From the NCBI RefSeq assembly GCF_034718895.1, contig NZ_JAYERP010000001.1, positions 3,855,001 to 3,910,000 of the forward strand: a stretch of 55,000 nt of DNA, in the 5' to 3' direction. Positions 12,990 to 21,649 of the stretch are shown here, in pieces. Made by a program: the position numbers and the translations under genes. Position 1 is the stretch's first letter. Each line of letters begins with the position of its first letter. Source of the DNA: Paenibacillus phoenicis (GTDB lineage Bacteria; Bacillota; Bacilli; Paenibacillales; Paenibacillaceae). The notes under the pieces are model-generated. The model worked only from the letters and a program-made list of their open reading frames with translations, searched no databases and was not told where the DNA came from.

Positions 12990-14066
12990 ATGTCTAGGAA
13001 CTGGTTCACGTCGTTTATGCTGGTGATACTGTCCGTCGTACTGGTATTGTCCGGCTGCAGCAGCAAGAAGGAACCGAAGGAAGCTTTGAGCAGCGCAGCG
13101 GTGAAGGCGCTGGAGATGGATTCCTACGTGGTGGAGAATCAAATTAAGATCTTGGATTTCTCCGTAGAAGGGACAGAGGACACCGAGTCGGCGCAAGTGG
13201 GCGCGGTGTTATCCATGCTCAAGAACGCTGAGATCAACATCAAGCAAATTTATCAGAAGGAACCGATGCAAACCGAAGCAACGCTGGAAGTCAAACTGAC
13301 AGGGGATATGACGACGACAATTACAATCCCGTTGGTGATGACGTCCGAGAAGCTGTACGTCAAAATCCCAAGCATCCCATTCTTGCCAATGCCGGAGTCG
13401 GTGACTGGGAAATTCCTGGTACTGGACTTGAAAGAGTTGGCAGAGCAAGCTGGCGAGGAGTTCAATCCGGATCTATTCAACCCGGAGAAAACTCAGAAGC
13501 TGAGTACGGAATTGATGGGGGCTTTATTCGCCGAATATGAGTCGGGGGCTTACTTCAGCAACATCGATCCTAAGGAGGCTTCGCTGCCGGAAGGCTTCAA
13601 GGCCAAGCAAGTCGTGCAGTTTGCCATTACGAATGAGAAGGTAAAAGAAGCGGTGACGATTCTGGTTAATCAGGCGTTGCCGAAGATGCTGGATATCTTG
13701 GCGAAAGAAGAATACCGTTCGATGCTGCAGCTGACGCCGGAGGAAATTGAGCAAGCGAAGAAGGATCTGCAAGAAGGCAGCCAGGATGAACTGGGCAAGG
13801 CGTTGGACGAGATGAAGAACCATCTGCAAATCAACAAGTTCACCGTGGATACCGCAATCGACGAGAACAATTACCCAGCGTACTACAATGTTCAGGTGGA
13901 CGTCGCCGTGAACGATCCGGATACGCAGACGAACGTTAAGGCAGCGGTGCAAATGACCAGCCACTTTACCCAAATCAACGAGAAGCCAGCCTTTGAAATT
14001 GGCATCCCGACAGACACGTTGACTTTGGAACAGCTGCAAGAGGAAATGAGCCAGTTTGGCTATTAG
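12990..14066 (+). CDS. Lipoprotein of unknown function
   Basis: 358 aa, ATG with AGGAGAGAGGAG upstream. The N-terminal signal ends in the lipobox LSGC (Cys about residue 24), so the protein should be lipid-anchored outside the membrane. The rest is hydrophilic, with no Cys, with alternating beta-like segments (TTTITIPLVMTSEKLYVKIP) and a helical Glu/Lys-rich middle (about 245-280). It resembles in outline the LolA/LppX-like substrate-binding folds, but I do not recognise a named family. Monocistronic, facing tadA across a shared terminator. Confidence 0.85.
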   Translation: MSRNWFTSFMLVILSVVLVLSGCSSKKEPKEALSSAAVKALEMDSYVVENQIKILDFSVEGTEDTESAQVGAVLSMLKNAEINIKQIYQKEPMQTEATLEVKLTGDMTTTITIPLVMTSEKLYVKIPSIPFLPMPESVTGKFLVLDLKELAEQAGEEFNPDLFNPEKTQKLSTELMGALFAEYESGAYFSNIDPKEASLPEGFKAKQVVQFAITNEKVKEAVTILVNQALPKMLDILAKEEYRSMLQLTPEEIEQAKKDLQEGSQDELGKALDEMKNHLQINKFTVDTAIDENNYPAYYNVQVDVAVNDPDTQTNVKAAVQMTSHFTQINEKPAFEIGIPTDTLTLEQLQEEMSQFGY

Positions 14067-14106
14067 GCGTTAGGACTTATCCAACAGTTTATACTTACAC
14101 TCGAAA

Positions 14107-14147
14107 AAAACCTCCAGTCCCATGTTTCTTAAGGGGCTGGAGGTTTT
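14107..14147. terminator. Bidirectional terminator between the lipoprotein gene and tadA
   Basis: AAAACCTCCAGTCCC and GGGGCTGGAGGTTTT pair over 15 positions with one wobble, giving T-runs on both strands between convergent genes. Confidence 0.9.
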
Positions 14148-14163
14148 AATGTTTTATGAGAAG

Positions 14164-14661
14164 TTATTTCTTGCGAAGCCGGCGGAAGAACTCGGTTAAC
14201 AGCGAGGCGCATTCCTCTTGAAGTATGCCAGAGGTAATATCGGTGCGGTGGTTAAACCGCGGTTCCTGCAGCAGGTTCATCAGGGTGCCGGCACACCCCG
14301 CCTTTGGATCCGGCGCCCCGTAGATCACATGGGGGACACGGCACTGCACGATCGCCCCGGCGCACATTGGGCAAGGCTCCAGAGTGACATAGAGACGACA
14401 GTGAAGGAGCCGCCAGGCGCCAAGCCGCTCGCTGGCTTCGCGGATGGCAATCATCTCGGCATGGGCGGTTCCATCGAGCGAGCTTTCCCGCAGGTTGTGG
14501 CCGCGTCCAACGATTTCGTCGCCTCGGACGATCACCGCACCGATGGGGACTTCGCCGATGGCTTCTGCTTTTCGAGCTTCCCGAATTGCCTCGGCCATCC
14601 AATATTCATGGGGATAAGTTGAGGCAGGAGGTTCGGGGATCAAAGGGGATGAAGAAGGCAT
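14164..14661 (-). CDS. tadA: tRNA(adenosine34) deaminase
   Basis: 165 aa. Zinc-dependent cytidine-deaminase fold: HAE at 67-69 (Glu is the proton shuttle) and PCPMC (Cys97, Cys100) as zinc ligands. It converts A34 to inosine in tRNA-Arg(ACG), which is essential for reading CGN codons. The first 18 residues are a Pro/Ser-rich extension absent from shorter homologues. In Bacillus tadA lies just before scr and dnaX on the same strand; here it is inverted and separated from them by 37 kb. Confidence 0.95.
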   Translation of the reverse strand: MPSSSPLIPEPPASTYPHEYWMAEAIREARKAEAIGEVPIGAVIVRGDEIVGRGHNLRESSLDGTAHAEMIAIREASERLGAWRLLHCRLYVTLEPCPMCAGAIVQCRVPHVIYGAPDPKAGCAGTLMNLLQEPRFNHRTDITSGILQEECASLLTEFFRRLRKK

Positions 14662-14733
14662 AGATCAAATCAACTCCTTAATGAACGTAACCATTCGTTT
14701 TGTCCAACGAACAGGCATTCGTTGTTAACATGT

Positions 14734-14826
14734 TGTGAATAACATTGTGTATAACTGCAAGAATATCCCCATTTTTATACACATATTATCCAGAATATTG
14801 TGAGTATGTTGATAATTTGTGGATAA
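14734..14826. promoter_or_regulatory. Cluster of DnaA-box-like 9-mers
   Basis: One perfect consensus box, TGTGGATAA (complement of TTATCCACA), lies at 14818-14826. Four near-matches with one mismatch accompany it: TGTGAATAA 14734-14742, TGTGTATAA 14746-14754, TTATACACA 14775-14783 and TTATCCAGA 14786-14794. All are in the AT-rich 350-bp gap between divergent tadA and the kinase gene, 100-190 bp upstream of the kinase -35. dnaA/dnaN are not adjacent, so this is not the usual oriC. DnaA binding is inferred. Confidence 0.55.
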
Positions 14827-14923
14827 CTCAACAGAACATCACGTCTCATAGATAAGACTCAAGAACTGGCTTTGTAGGCATTTCTACATATTGTAAGGAT
14901 ACGATCTGGGAAATTCAACGTCT

Positions 14924-14951
14924 TTGCAAAACATGTCGTAAAAGGTATGAT
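14924..14951 (+). promoter_or_regulatory. Promoter of the histidine kinase gene
   Basis: TTGCAA (14924-14929), 16-bp spacer, TATGAT (14946-14951), about 60 bp before the start codon. Confidence 0.6.
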
Positions 14952-15013
14952 GTATGTAGAAATTGTGAATCCCATAAATATCCATAAATTAGTTCCAGAG
15001 GTGGGATAAACAC

Positions 15014-16912
15014 TTGACTATAAAAACCAAGCTCGCTTTGATTATATCTTGTTTTGCGCTGATTATCCTCTCTCTGAATATCGTTTTAAGTTATTTTACG
15101 GTACGGGACAATCTGCGCAGGGACAGCGAAGCGAACATGATGCTGACTGCGAATCAAATTGCTATTGCTGTCGAACAAAGTCGTTCGTTGTACACTTATG
15201 TCAAGCTTACGTTGGGCGGAAGAATGAGCAGCGACATGACCGATGCGATCCTGATCATGACCAGCCCGGATCGTATTTCGCAAAAATCGATGAGTACGAA
15301 TCGCAGCTTGCTGGAGATTACAGGGATTGACCCGAATCATTTTGATGCCAACCATCGGCTGTTCGGGACCTATAACTATAAAAATGATGAAGGGCTGAGA
15401 CGCTCCGTTGCGGAGGCCATTTCGCAAAATCGCAGCCTGCTGGTGGATACTCGGATTAACGGCGAACGCGTTCTGGAGTGCTATGTTCCCGTTACGAATA
15501 GCGGGGAGAAGCCTTACGTCATTCGTGTCGTGTCTAGTTATTCCCCGATTGCCGATGCGATCAACAAGCAGATGATCAGTCAGCTCATCGTTTCCCTCAG
15601 TCTGTTGGCATTGATGGTGGCGGGGAGCTATTGGATGGCTGGCGGGCTCATCCGACCAATTCGCCATATTTTAGACCAGGTGAATGTGCTGGCTTCAGGC
15701 CGGCTTGATACTCGCTTAAAAGTCAGCAGCTTTGACGAGCTTGGACTCCTCGCCCACAAAATCAACATCATGGCAGACAACTTGGGCCGTTATACGACCG
15801 AGCTGAGGCAAAAGAGCGAAGAGAACCGGTCCATGAAGGAGTATCTTGAATCGATTATAAGCCAGACGGCTGATGCGATTCATATCACGGATGTCAAAGG
15901 GCGGGTGCTGCAAGTCAATGCCGCCTTCGAAAGGCTGTACGGCTGGAGCAGCGAAGAAATTGTCGGGAAGTATCTCGATTTTCTCCCGGAGTCCGAGTTA
16001 GATGGGAGGACCATTTGGCGTCCGGAGAATGAAGTGATTGAAACCGCCGAATCGGTATTGGCGGAGACCGTCCGATTACGCAAGGACGGCAGCCAAGTCG
16101 AGGTGAGCATCAGCGTATCGCCTATCTTTGACCAAGCTGGCAAAATTACCGCATTGATCAGCATTTCCCGCGATATGACGGAGCACAATAAAATGGAAGA
16201 CTTGCTGCGTCGGTCAGAGAAGCTGACCACCGTGGGTCAGCTCGCCGCCGGGGTTGCGCATGAAATTCGCAATCCGTTGACGACGCTCCGCGGGTTTCTG
16301 CAAATGCAGCAGCGCACCCGGGTGGTGAACGTGATGCATACCGATGTCATGCTGGCGGAGCTGGACCGGATTAATCTCATCGTCAGCGAATTTCTGATTT
16401 TAGCCAAGCCTCAGGCAGTGCAGTTTCAGATCAAGGACGTCCGCTTCACGATGGGGGACGTCGTCTCTTTGTTGGATAGCGAAGCCCATTTACATAATAT
16501 TGAATTTGAAGTGCATTTCTCGCCGAGCCCGGTTCTGGTACACTGTGAAGAGAACCAACTGAAGCAGGTATTCATCAACTTATTGAAAAATGCAATGGAG
16601 GCCATGCCCAAAGGAGGGAAGATCCTGCTTCAAGTGGAGGAGGACGACAGTGGCTTTGCCGTGCTCCGCGTCATCGATGAAGGCGAGGGGATTTCCAAGG
16701 ACCGGCTTCAGAAGCTGGGAGAGCCTTTTTACACGAACAAGGAGAAAGGGACCGGTCTCGGTCTGATGATCAGCCAGCGGATCATTGAAGGACACCGCGG
16801 GACGCTGAAGATCGAAAGCGAGCTTGGAAAAGGAACGGCTGTAACCATTACCCTCCCGCTTGTACAGGAGGAGGAAGAACATCACGAAGGGCAAGCGGAT
16901 CTCGCGAATTAA
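15014..16912 (+). CDS. Membrane sensor histidine kinase, sporulation-kinase type
   Basis: 632 aa, TTG start with GAGGTGG about ten bases upstream. Order: membrane segment 1 (about 7-28), extracytoplasmic sensor (30-190), membrane segment 2 (about 192-215), HAMP linker (216-265), PAS (about 280-395), HisKA with the phospho-accepting His in AHEIRNPLTTLRGFLQMQ, and an ATPase domain with NLLKNAMEAMP, DEGEGI and GTGLGL. The H-box sequence and PAS arrangement resemble the B. subtilis Kin kinases that feed Spo0F; spo0F itself is at 42059. No response regulator is adjacent, which fits a phosphorelay kinase. The stimulus is unknown. Upstream lies the DnaA-box cluster. Confidence 0.9.
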   Translation: MTIKTKLALIISCFALIILSLNIVLSYFTVRDNLRRDSEANMMLTANQIAIAVEQSRSLYTYVKLTLGGRMSSDMTDAILIMTSPDRISQKSMSTNRSLLEITGIDPNHFDANHRLFGTYNYKNDEGLRRSVAEAISQNRSLLVDTRINGERVLECYVPVTNSGEKPYVIRVVSSYSPIADAINKQMISQLIVSLSLLALMVAGSYWMAGGLIRPIRHILDQVNVLASGRLDTRLKVSSFDELGLLAHKINIMADNLGRYTTELRQKSEENRSMKEYLESIISQTADAIHITDVKGRVLQVNAAFERLYGWSSEEIVGKYLDFLPESELDGRTIWRPENEVIETAESVLAETVRLRKDGSQVEVSISVSPIFDQAGKITALISISRDMTEHNKMEDLLRRSEKLTTVGQLAAGVAHEIRNPLTTLRGFLQMQQRTRVVNVMHTDVMLAELDRINLIVSEFLILAKPQAVQFQIKDVRFTMGDVVSLLDSEAHLHNIEFEVHFSPSPVLVHCEENQLKQVFINLLKNAMEAMPKGGKILLQVEEDDSGFAVLRVIDEGEGISKDRLQKLGEPFYTNKEKGTGLGLMISQRIIEGHRGTLKIESELGKGTAVTITLPLVQEEEEHHEGQADLAN

Positions 16913-16953
16913 AGCGAACTGCTAGGCCATGCGGAGGGACCAAAGACAGCATC

Positions 16954-17658
16954 ATGAGGATTAATAAATTCATCAGTGAAACGGGATTCTGCTCCCGGCG
17001 GGAGGCGGACAAGCTGGTCGAGTCAGGCCAAGTGACCATTAACGGCGTCAAGGCGGTTCTAGGCAGCCAGGCGGAGCCTGGAGACGATGTCCGGGTCAAT
17101 GGGAGACCGATTGCGGCGAAGCGCTCTAAGCATGTGTATATCGCTTTAAATAAGCCGGTGGGGATCACCTGTACAACGGAAACGCATGTGAAAGGCAATA
17201 TTGTGGATTTCGTTGGGCATCCGGAGCGGATTTTTCCGATTGGACGACTGGATAAGGACTCGGAGGGATTAATCCTGCTCACCAGCGATGGTGATATCGT
17301 CAACAAAATTCTGCGGGCGGAAGGCAAGCATGAGAAGGAATATATCGTGACCGTGGATCGGCCGATTACACCTAGCTTTGTGAAGGCGATGAGCGAAGGC
17401 GTTAAAATTCTCGGGGAAATGACGTTGCCGTGCAAGGTGACGCGGGTTTCGGATCGGGTGTTCCGAATTATTCTGACCGAGGGGAAGAATCGGCAAATTC
17501 GCCGAATGTGCAGCGCTCTCGGGTATGAGGTGCGCAGGCTGCAGCGCATTCGGATTATGAACATCCATCTCGGCCAACAGAAAGTGGGCACCTGGCGCGA
17601 CTTAACCGAACAAGAGAAGCGGGAGTTGGGCTTGGCCCTGAATTACGAGCTTTCCTAA
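16954..17658 (+). CDS. rluF: Ribosomal large-subunit pseudouridine synthase, RluF type
   Basis: 234 aa. An N-terminal S4 RNA-binding domain (about 1-55, MRINKFISETGFCSRREADK) precedes the RsuA/RluB-type catalytic domain. The active Asp lies in GRLDKDSEGLILLT. NRQIRRMCSALGYEVRRLQR is the family C-terminal motif. It isomerises a uridine in 23S rRNA; the RluF assignment (position 2604) rests on overall similarity to E. coli RluF. A GGAGGG lies 15 bases before the ATG, a little far. Convergent with motB. Confidence 0.9.
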   Translation: MRINKFISETGFCSRREADKLVESGQVTINGVKAVLGSQAEPGDDVRVNGRPIAAKRSKHVYIALNKPVGITCTTETHVKGNIVDFVGHPERIFPIGRLDKDSEGLILLTSDGDIVNKILRAEGKHEKEYIVTVDRPITPSFVKAMSEGVKILGEMTLPCKVTRVSDRVFRIILTEGKNRQIRRMCSALGYEVRRLQRIRIMNIHLGQQKVGTWRDLTEQEKRELGLALNYELS

Positions 17659-17681
17659 CGTGACACGGTCTACGAAAAATA

Positions 17682-17715
17682 AAGGACAGGCTTGCCTCGA
17701 AAGGCGCCTGTCCTT
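17682..17715. terminator. Bidirectional terminator between rluF and motB
   Basis: AAGGACAGGC and GCCTGTCCTT enclose TTGCCTCGAAAGGC, with T/A-rich flanks on both sides. Confidence 0.85.
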
Positions 17716-17721
17716 ATTTCT

Positions 17722-18534
17722 TTATTCGTGGGCAGCCGTTACGCCAAGCTGCTCGGTGCTATCCACGTACTTGCGGATGATCGAGACTTCGACCCTGCGG
17801 TTCTGTGCGCGGCCCGCAGCCGTATCGTTGCTGGCAACAGGGTGATATTCCCCATATCCGATGGCACTAAACTTCTTCGGATCCAAGTTCGTGTTAAGCA
17901 GGAGTATCTTCATAAAATTCAACGCCCGCACCGAGCTTAAATCCCAGTTGGACGGGAATTCATAGGTTGAGATCGGTACGTTGTCGGTATGGCCGGATAC
18001 GATAACCTCATAATCCGGAAATTGCTGAAGCATGTTGGAGATCGCCTTAGCTAACTGACGAGCTTCCGGTTTCACCACGGCTTCTCCTGAAGCGAAAAGC
18101 GCCTTGTCGCTAATCGTGATCATCAGCTGGGATTGATTGAGTTTCGTTTCCAGGTCATCCGTTAATCCATTTTCCTTGATATAGGTGTCTAGCTGCTTCT
18201 TCAAAGCTTCCAGGTTCTGCTGTTCTTGACGCTTCAGCTCGTTCTTCTTCGTCATTAAGCCATCCTGGGTGGATTTTGGCGTCTCGATTTCGCTGAGCGA
18301 AGTCTTGTTGTTGCTGATCATGGCGTTTTGATCGAGGACACTGGTGCCTCCGGTCAGCACGCTCTTAAATGCTTCGCTCATCTCTTGGAATTTCAGAGCA
18401 TCAACCGTGCTCATCCCATAAAGGACGATAAACAACGCCAACATCAGCGTCATCAGGTCAGAATAAGGGAGCAGCCAGCTCTCGTCGGCATGTTCCTCGT
18501 GATCTTGGTGTTTTTTATTCTTTTTGCTCACCAT
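17722..18534 (-). CDS. motB: Flagellar motor stator protein MotB
   Basis: 270 aa from the ATG at 18534; an upstream in-frame ATG would add ten residues lying within motA. Short basic cytoplasmic N-terminus, one membrane helix starting PYSDLMTLML with the proton-carrying Asp26, a periplasm-side linker with coiled-coil character, and an OmpA/MotB peptidoglycan-binding domain (GHTDNVPI, RRVEVSIIR). With MotA it forms the proton-driven stator anchored to the wall. It overlaps the end of motA by 20 bases, so the two are translationally coupled. Confidence 0.96.
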   Translation of the reverse strand: MVSKKNKKHQDHEEHADESWLLPYSDLMTLMLALFIVLYGMSTVDALKFQEMSEAFKSVLTGGTSVLDQNAMISNNKTSLSEIETPKSTQDGLMTKKNELKRQEQQNLEALKKQLDTYIKENGLTDDLETKLNQSQLMITISDKALFASGEAVVKPEARQLAKAISNMLQQFPDYEVIVSGHTDNVPISTYEFPSNWDLSSVRALNFMKILLLNTNLDPKKFSAIGYGEYHPVASNDTAAGRAQNRRVEVSIIRKYVDSTEQLGVTAAHE

Positions 18535-19318
18535 CACCGGCCCCCTTTTCAAAGATTTCCGCACGTTCCGCAGGGGTTAAGAACACGGCAAGCTTCTGTT
18601 GAATAGCAATCGTAGACACACCCGATTGGATGGACAGCAGGCCTTCCACCATCATCAACCGGATCTCCATCTCTTTCTTCGAGAGACGCTTCAGTTTATT
18701 GGCGATTGGGTGCCAAAGAACATAACCGGTGAAAATACCGAATACCGTCGCGATAAATGCACCCGAAATCGCATGAGCCAGAATCTCCATATCGCTCATG
18801 TCGGACAATGCGGCGATCAAACCAACCACCGCACCGAGTACCCCGAGCGTTGGGGCGTACATCCCCGCCTGGGAGAACATCAAGGCGCCGGCTTTGTGCC
18901 GTTCTTCCGTAGCGGCGATATCCTCGGTCAGGACATCCTGAACGAATTCCTGATCGTTACCGTCGATGATCATCCGCATGCCGCCGCGCAGAAAATCGTC
19001 GTTGATCTCTTCGACCTTCGCTTCTAGCGCCAGCAAGCCTTCGCGGCGGGTAATGGTCGCCCATTCCGTAAACAGGGTGATCAACTCCGCTTTGCTGATC
19101 ATTTTCGGTTTGACGATCGTCATTTTGATCAAGGTCGGAAACTTCTTCAACTCCGATAACGGGAAGCCCATAAACAGCGTTGCCGCCGTTCCGACAAAGA
19201 TGATGACGAAGGCCGCAGGGTTCTGAACCAAGCTTTCTACGGGTGCGCCTTTCAGGAACATCCCTAAAATCAGGGCGATTAATCCGAGAATCAAACCAAT
19301 AATTGTTGAAAATTCCAT
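18515..19318 (-). CDS. motA: Flagellar motor stator protein MotA
   Basis: 267 aa from the ATG at 19318, with GAGGTGTACA upstream. Four membrane helices (about 5-25, 32-50, 150-170 and 185-205), with a large cytoplasmic loop carrying the charged residues that act on FliG. MYAPTLGVLGAVVGLIAAL contains the conserved proline of helix 3. It partners MotB. The gene stands alone from other flagellar genes, as motAB does in B. subtilis. Confidence 0.96.
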   Translation of the reverse strand: MEFSTIIGLILGLIALILGMFLKGAPVESLVQNPAAFVIIFVGTAATLFMGFPLSELKKFPTLIKMTIVKPKMISKAELITLFTEWATITRREGLLALEAKVEEINDDFLRGGMRMIIDGNDQEFVQDVLTEDIAATEERHKAGALMFSQAGMYAPTLGVLGAVVGLIAALSDMSDMEILAHAISGAFIATVFGIFTGYVLWHPIANKLKRLSKKEMEIRLMMVEGLLSIQSGVSTIAIQQKLAVFLTPAERAEIFEKGAGDGEQKE

Positions 19319-19505
19319 TGTACACCTCGTCCTTGAGAGAAATTGATACCAACTTGCCCTTCCGCGTCCTTGCGGAAGAGACTGACACACCAGTCTGAAA
19401 CGATTAACTATTTTATCGACAGATTTCCCTTTTTTTTTAAGTGGTTTTTTCCGGTATAATAAGATTACGGTCAGAATGGAGAAGGCCGAAAGGGAGGATA
19501 TCGCA

Positions 19506-19799
19506 GTGGGCGTAAAACACGGCAGGGATTATGAATTTATTTTGGCTGATTTGACGAACGCGGTTGGCCGGATTCAAGATAGCTATCTTTTCTTCGAAAT
19601 GGAGCCCTCGGAATGGGAAGGGTTATCGGATACGGATCGAGGCGAGGTGCTTGAAGCTCTGGCGGAGGATTTATTCTTTGGGTTGGGCTCGGAGCCGATG
19701 ATTGAGGTAGGCAGTGCGATCGTGATCTATGATCCCGAAGGACATCGCATCAATATCCTGATTGGGGATTCCGAATTGACCTCCGTATCCTTGATATGA
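19506..19799 (+). CDS. Small acidic protein of unknown function
   Basis: 97 aa from GTG at 19506, preferred because AGGGAGG lies eight bases upstream; the longer ATG start at 19476 has no site. TATAAT at 19455-19460 is a likely -10 with a poor -35. Strongly acidic, no Cys, no membrane segment; sequence FILADLTNAVGRIQDSYLFFEM then alternating strands at the end (SAIVIYDPEGHRINILIGD). I do not recognise the family. Monocistronic, divergent from motA. Confidence 0.75.
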   Translation: MGVKHGRDYEFILADLTNAVGRIQDSYLFFEMEPSEWEGLSDTDRGEVLEALAEDLFFGLGSEPMIEVGSAIVIYDPEGHRINILIGDSELTSVSLI

Positions 19800-19969
19800 C
19801 CGGATACTGTTGCTGCCGCTGTACCGTCCAATGGCGATAAGCATGAAGGCAGGGGTTTGAGAATACAATAGTTGGAGACGAAGCTAGGACAAATCAAACT
19901 TCAGATCCTGGTGCGTGACGAGGAAACTTACATATACAGGAGTTCTTGAAGAGAACGGGAGGAAGAATA

Positions 19970-20269
19970 ATGCCGTTTACACCGCAAGAAGTAGAAGCGC
20001 ATTTGGAAAAACTGGAAGGATGGGAACTAGAGGAAGGACGATGGATTTTTCGTAAATATACGTTTTCCAACTTTATGAAGGGAATCGCATTTGTTGATGA
20101 GGTAGCAGCGATCTCGGAAGCATTTAACCACCATCCCTTTATCACGATCGACTATAAAACGGTAACGCTCCGTTTGACCTCTTGGGAGGAAGGCGGCATT
20201 ACGGCCGTCGACATCAAGGAGGCGCAGCAATATAACGAGGCCTACGAAAAGATGCGGTCAGGGGATTAA
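19970..20269 (+). CDS. phhB: Pterin-4a-carbinolamine dehydratase
   Basis: 99 aa, ATG five bases after GGGAGGA. The family signature FNHHPFITIDYKTVTLRLTS contains the paired active-site histidines. The enzyme dehydrates 4a-hydroxytetrahydrobiopterin produced by aromatic amino acid hydroxylases. No hydroxylase is nearby, so its partner in this organism is not visible. Own terminator downstream. Confidence 0.93.
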   Translation: MPFTPQEVEAHLEKLEGWELEEGRWIFRKYTFSNFMKGIAFVDEVAAISEAFNHHPFITIDYKTVTLRLTSWEEGGITAVDIKEAQQYNEAYEKMRSGD

Positions 20270-20308
20270 CCAAATCAGAGCATGATCGAAACTATAGGGG
20301 TAACAAAA

Positions 20309-20345
20309 CGACCGCCGGGAACGTAAATTCCCGGCGGTCGTGCTT
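20309..20345. terminator. Terminator between phhB and the cytochrome gene
   Basis: CGACCGCCGGGAA and TTCCCGGCGGTCG form a perfect 13-bp stem, followed by TGCTTTTTC on the plus strand and TTTTG on the minus strand. Confidence 0.9.
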
Positions 20346-20355
20346 TTTCGTGCTT

Positions 20356-20715
20356 TTATTTTTTCTCCGCAAGCCACATGGCGACGTTCGCAATTTCCTC
20401 TTCCTTTAAGCGATCCTTAAAAGAAGGCATCATGCCGCCCTTCCCTTTAGTGATGATGGAATACAGTTGTTCTGCCGTCAATTCCGAGCCGATCTTCTGC
20501 AGATTTGGGCCCGCTCCGCCTTGCAATGTATCACCGTGGCAGGAGATGCAATTTGCTTTGACGATGGCTTCGGCTTGTTCTGCGTTCATGGTGATTTCAG
20601 GCATTTGCGGCTTGGCTTCTTGCTCAGCCTCTTCCCGGCTTGGCAAGGTGAACATCAATACTAGGGCTAAAGCGCCTGCGATGACGAACAAACCGCTCAT
20701 GATCCACTTTTGCAT
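20356..20715 (-). CDS. Membrane-anchored cytochrome c (c550/c551 type)
   Basis: 119 aa, ATG with GGAGGGG upstream. An uncleaved N-terminal helix (about 5-24) anchors a small c-type haem domain outside the membrane. The haem site is CISCH (Cys56, Cys59, His60), and a Met in GGMMPSF (95 or 96) is the likely sixth ligand. Such cytochromes carry electrons to terminal oxidases in Bacillus (CccA/CccB). Monocistronic. Confidence 0.92.
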   Translation of the reverse strand: MQKWIMSGLFVIAGALALVLMFTLPSREEAEQEAKPQMPEITMNAEQAEAIVKANCISCHGDTLQGGAGPNLQKIGSELTAEQLYSIITKGKGGMMPSFKDRLKEEEIANVAMWLAEKK

Positions 20716-20863
20716 TTCAATCGCCCCTCCTATGTATGCTACCTATCCATTATAACGGAACACGCGGGTTGATCATAGTCTTTGTGTCCAAATTAGGAAC
20801 AAAAATGATCCGTTTTCATTAAATTGTGTGCCATAAGTCATAGTCTTAATCAAAACAGGACAT

Positions 20864-20895
20864 AAAAAGGGGCGTGCCTTTATTCAGGCAGCCCC
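20864..20895 (-). terminator. Terminator overlapping the end of the GNAT gene
   Basis: On the minus strand GGGGC-TGCC pairs with GGCA-CGCCCC and is followed by TTTTTATG; the stop codon lies in the loop. Confidence 0.7.
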
Positions 20896-21377
20896 TTATG
20901 AACCATGCAATAAAACGGTTTGGACACCCCGCCAGGCGTCATCTTCTCGTACAGATCCGTGATGACAAACCCAGCCTTCTGGTAGGCCCGGATCGCCCGG
21001 GTGTTCCAGGTCAGCACTTCAAGGTCAATCTGGTTTTCCGGCTTACGGCGCCGGGCTTCCTCCACGATGGTCCTCACAAACTGCTTGCCCAGCCCATGGC
21101 CGCATAGCTCGGGCTTCATGCCGATGCCAAGCCGGGTGACTCCTTCCATCGGGAAGTACTGTGCGAAGCCGGCAAGCTCGCCCTTTGCATTCAACACGGA
21201 GACATACTGTTCGGCGCGGATCGCCGGGTTCCCAAACTCCACGTCGAGCGCTTTCATTTGCTCCCAAGGCAGCCAGCTGTAGATGTCGTAAGGAGAATCG
21301 TAACGCCAGGTGCAAATTTCCGCGCCATGGGCTTCTTCCATCGGCACGATACGAAACGGAGACATCGATTGGTCCAT
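20880..21377 (-). CDS. GNAT family N-acetyltransferase
   Basis: 165 aa, ATG with AAAGGAGGGG upstream. Acetyl-CoA-binding motif A reads RLGIGMKPELCGHGLGKQFV, followed by NTRAIRAYQKAGF, typical of the RimI/RimJ-like group. The substrate cannot be told. Single gene with its own terminator. Confidence 0.9.
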   Translation of the reverse strand: MDQSMSPFRIVPMEEAHGAEICTWRYDSPYDIYSWLPWEQMKALDVEFGNPAIRAEQYVSVLNAKGELAGFAQYFPMEGVTRLGIGMKPELCGHGLGKQFVRTIVEEARRRKPENQIDLEVLTWNTRAIRAYQKAGFVITDLYEKMTPGGVSKPFYCMVHKGLPE

Positions 21378-21561
21378 ATTGCCCCTCCTTTGTTAAAGGA
21401 AAGTCCGTCGTAATTGTTCCATTATCCTCACAATAGCCGGAATTACGCAGCTTGTAAAGGTTTTTGCCCCCCCTTCGGGAAATTGTGAGATTTGCGCGGG
21501 ATTTTTAGCTTTGTGGCAACCTTTTTCCGGGCTGTTTCGTTATATAGATAAGGGTGCAGAT

Positions 21562-21584
21562 AAAAAAAGACCGCAAGGCGGTTC
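21562..21584 (-). terminator. Terminator of the first NlpC/P60 gene
   Basis: On the minus strand ACCGC-CTT-GCGGT is followed by CTTTTTTT. Confidence 0.8.
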
Positions 21585-21649
21585 TAACAGGAACCCGGCC
21601 TGCGGCGAGTAAGTGATGATGAACAGGATGAAACCGATAGATCAATGGA

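Noticed and set aside
14662..15013. Replication origin
   Set aside because: DnaA-box-like sites are present, but dnaA/dnaN are absent and the DNA-unwinding layout of Bacillus oriC is not seen.
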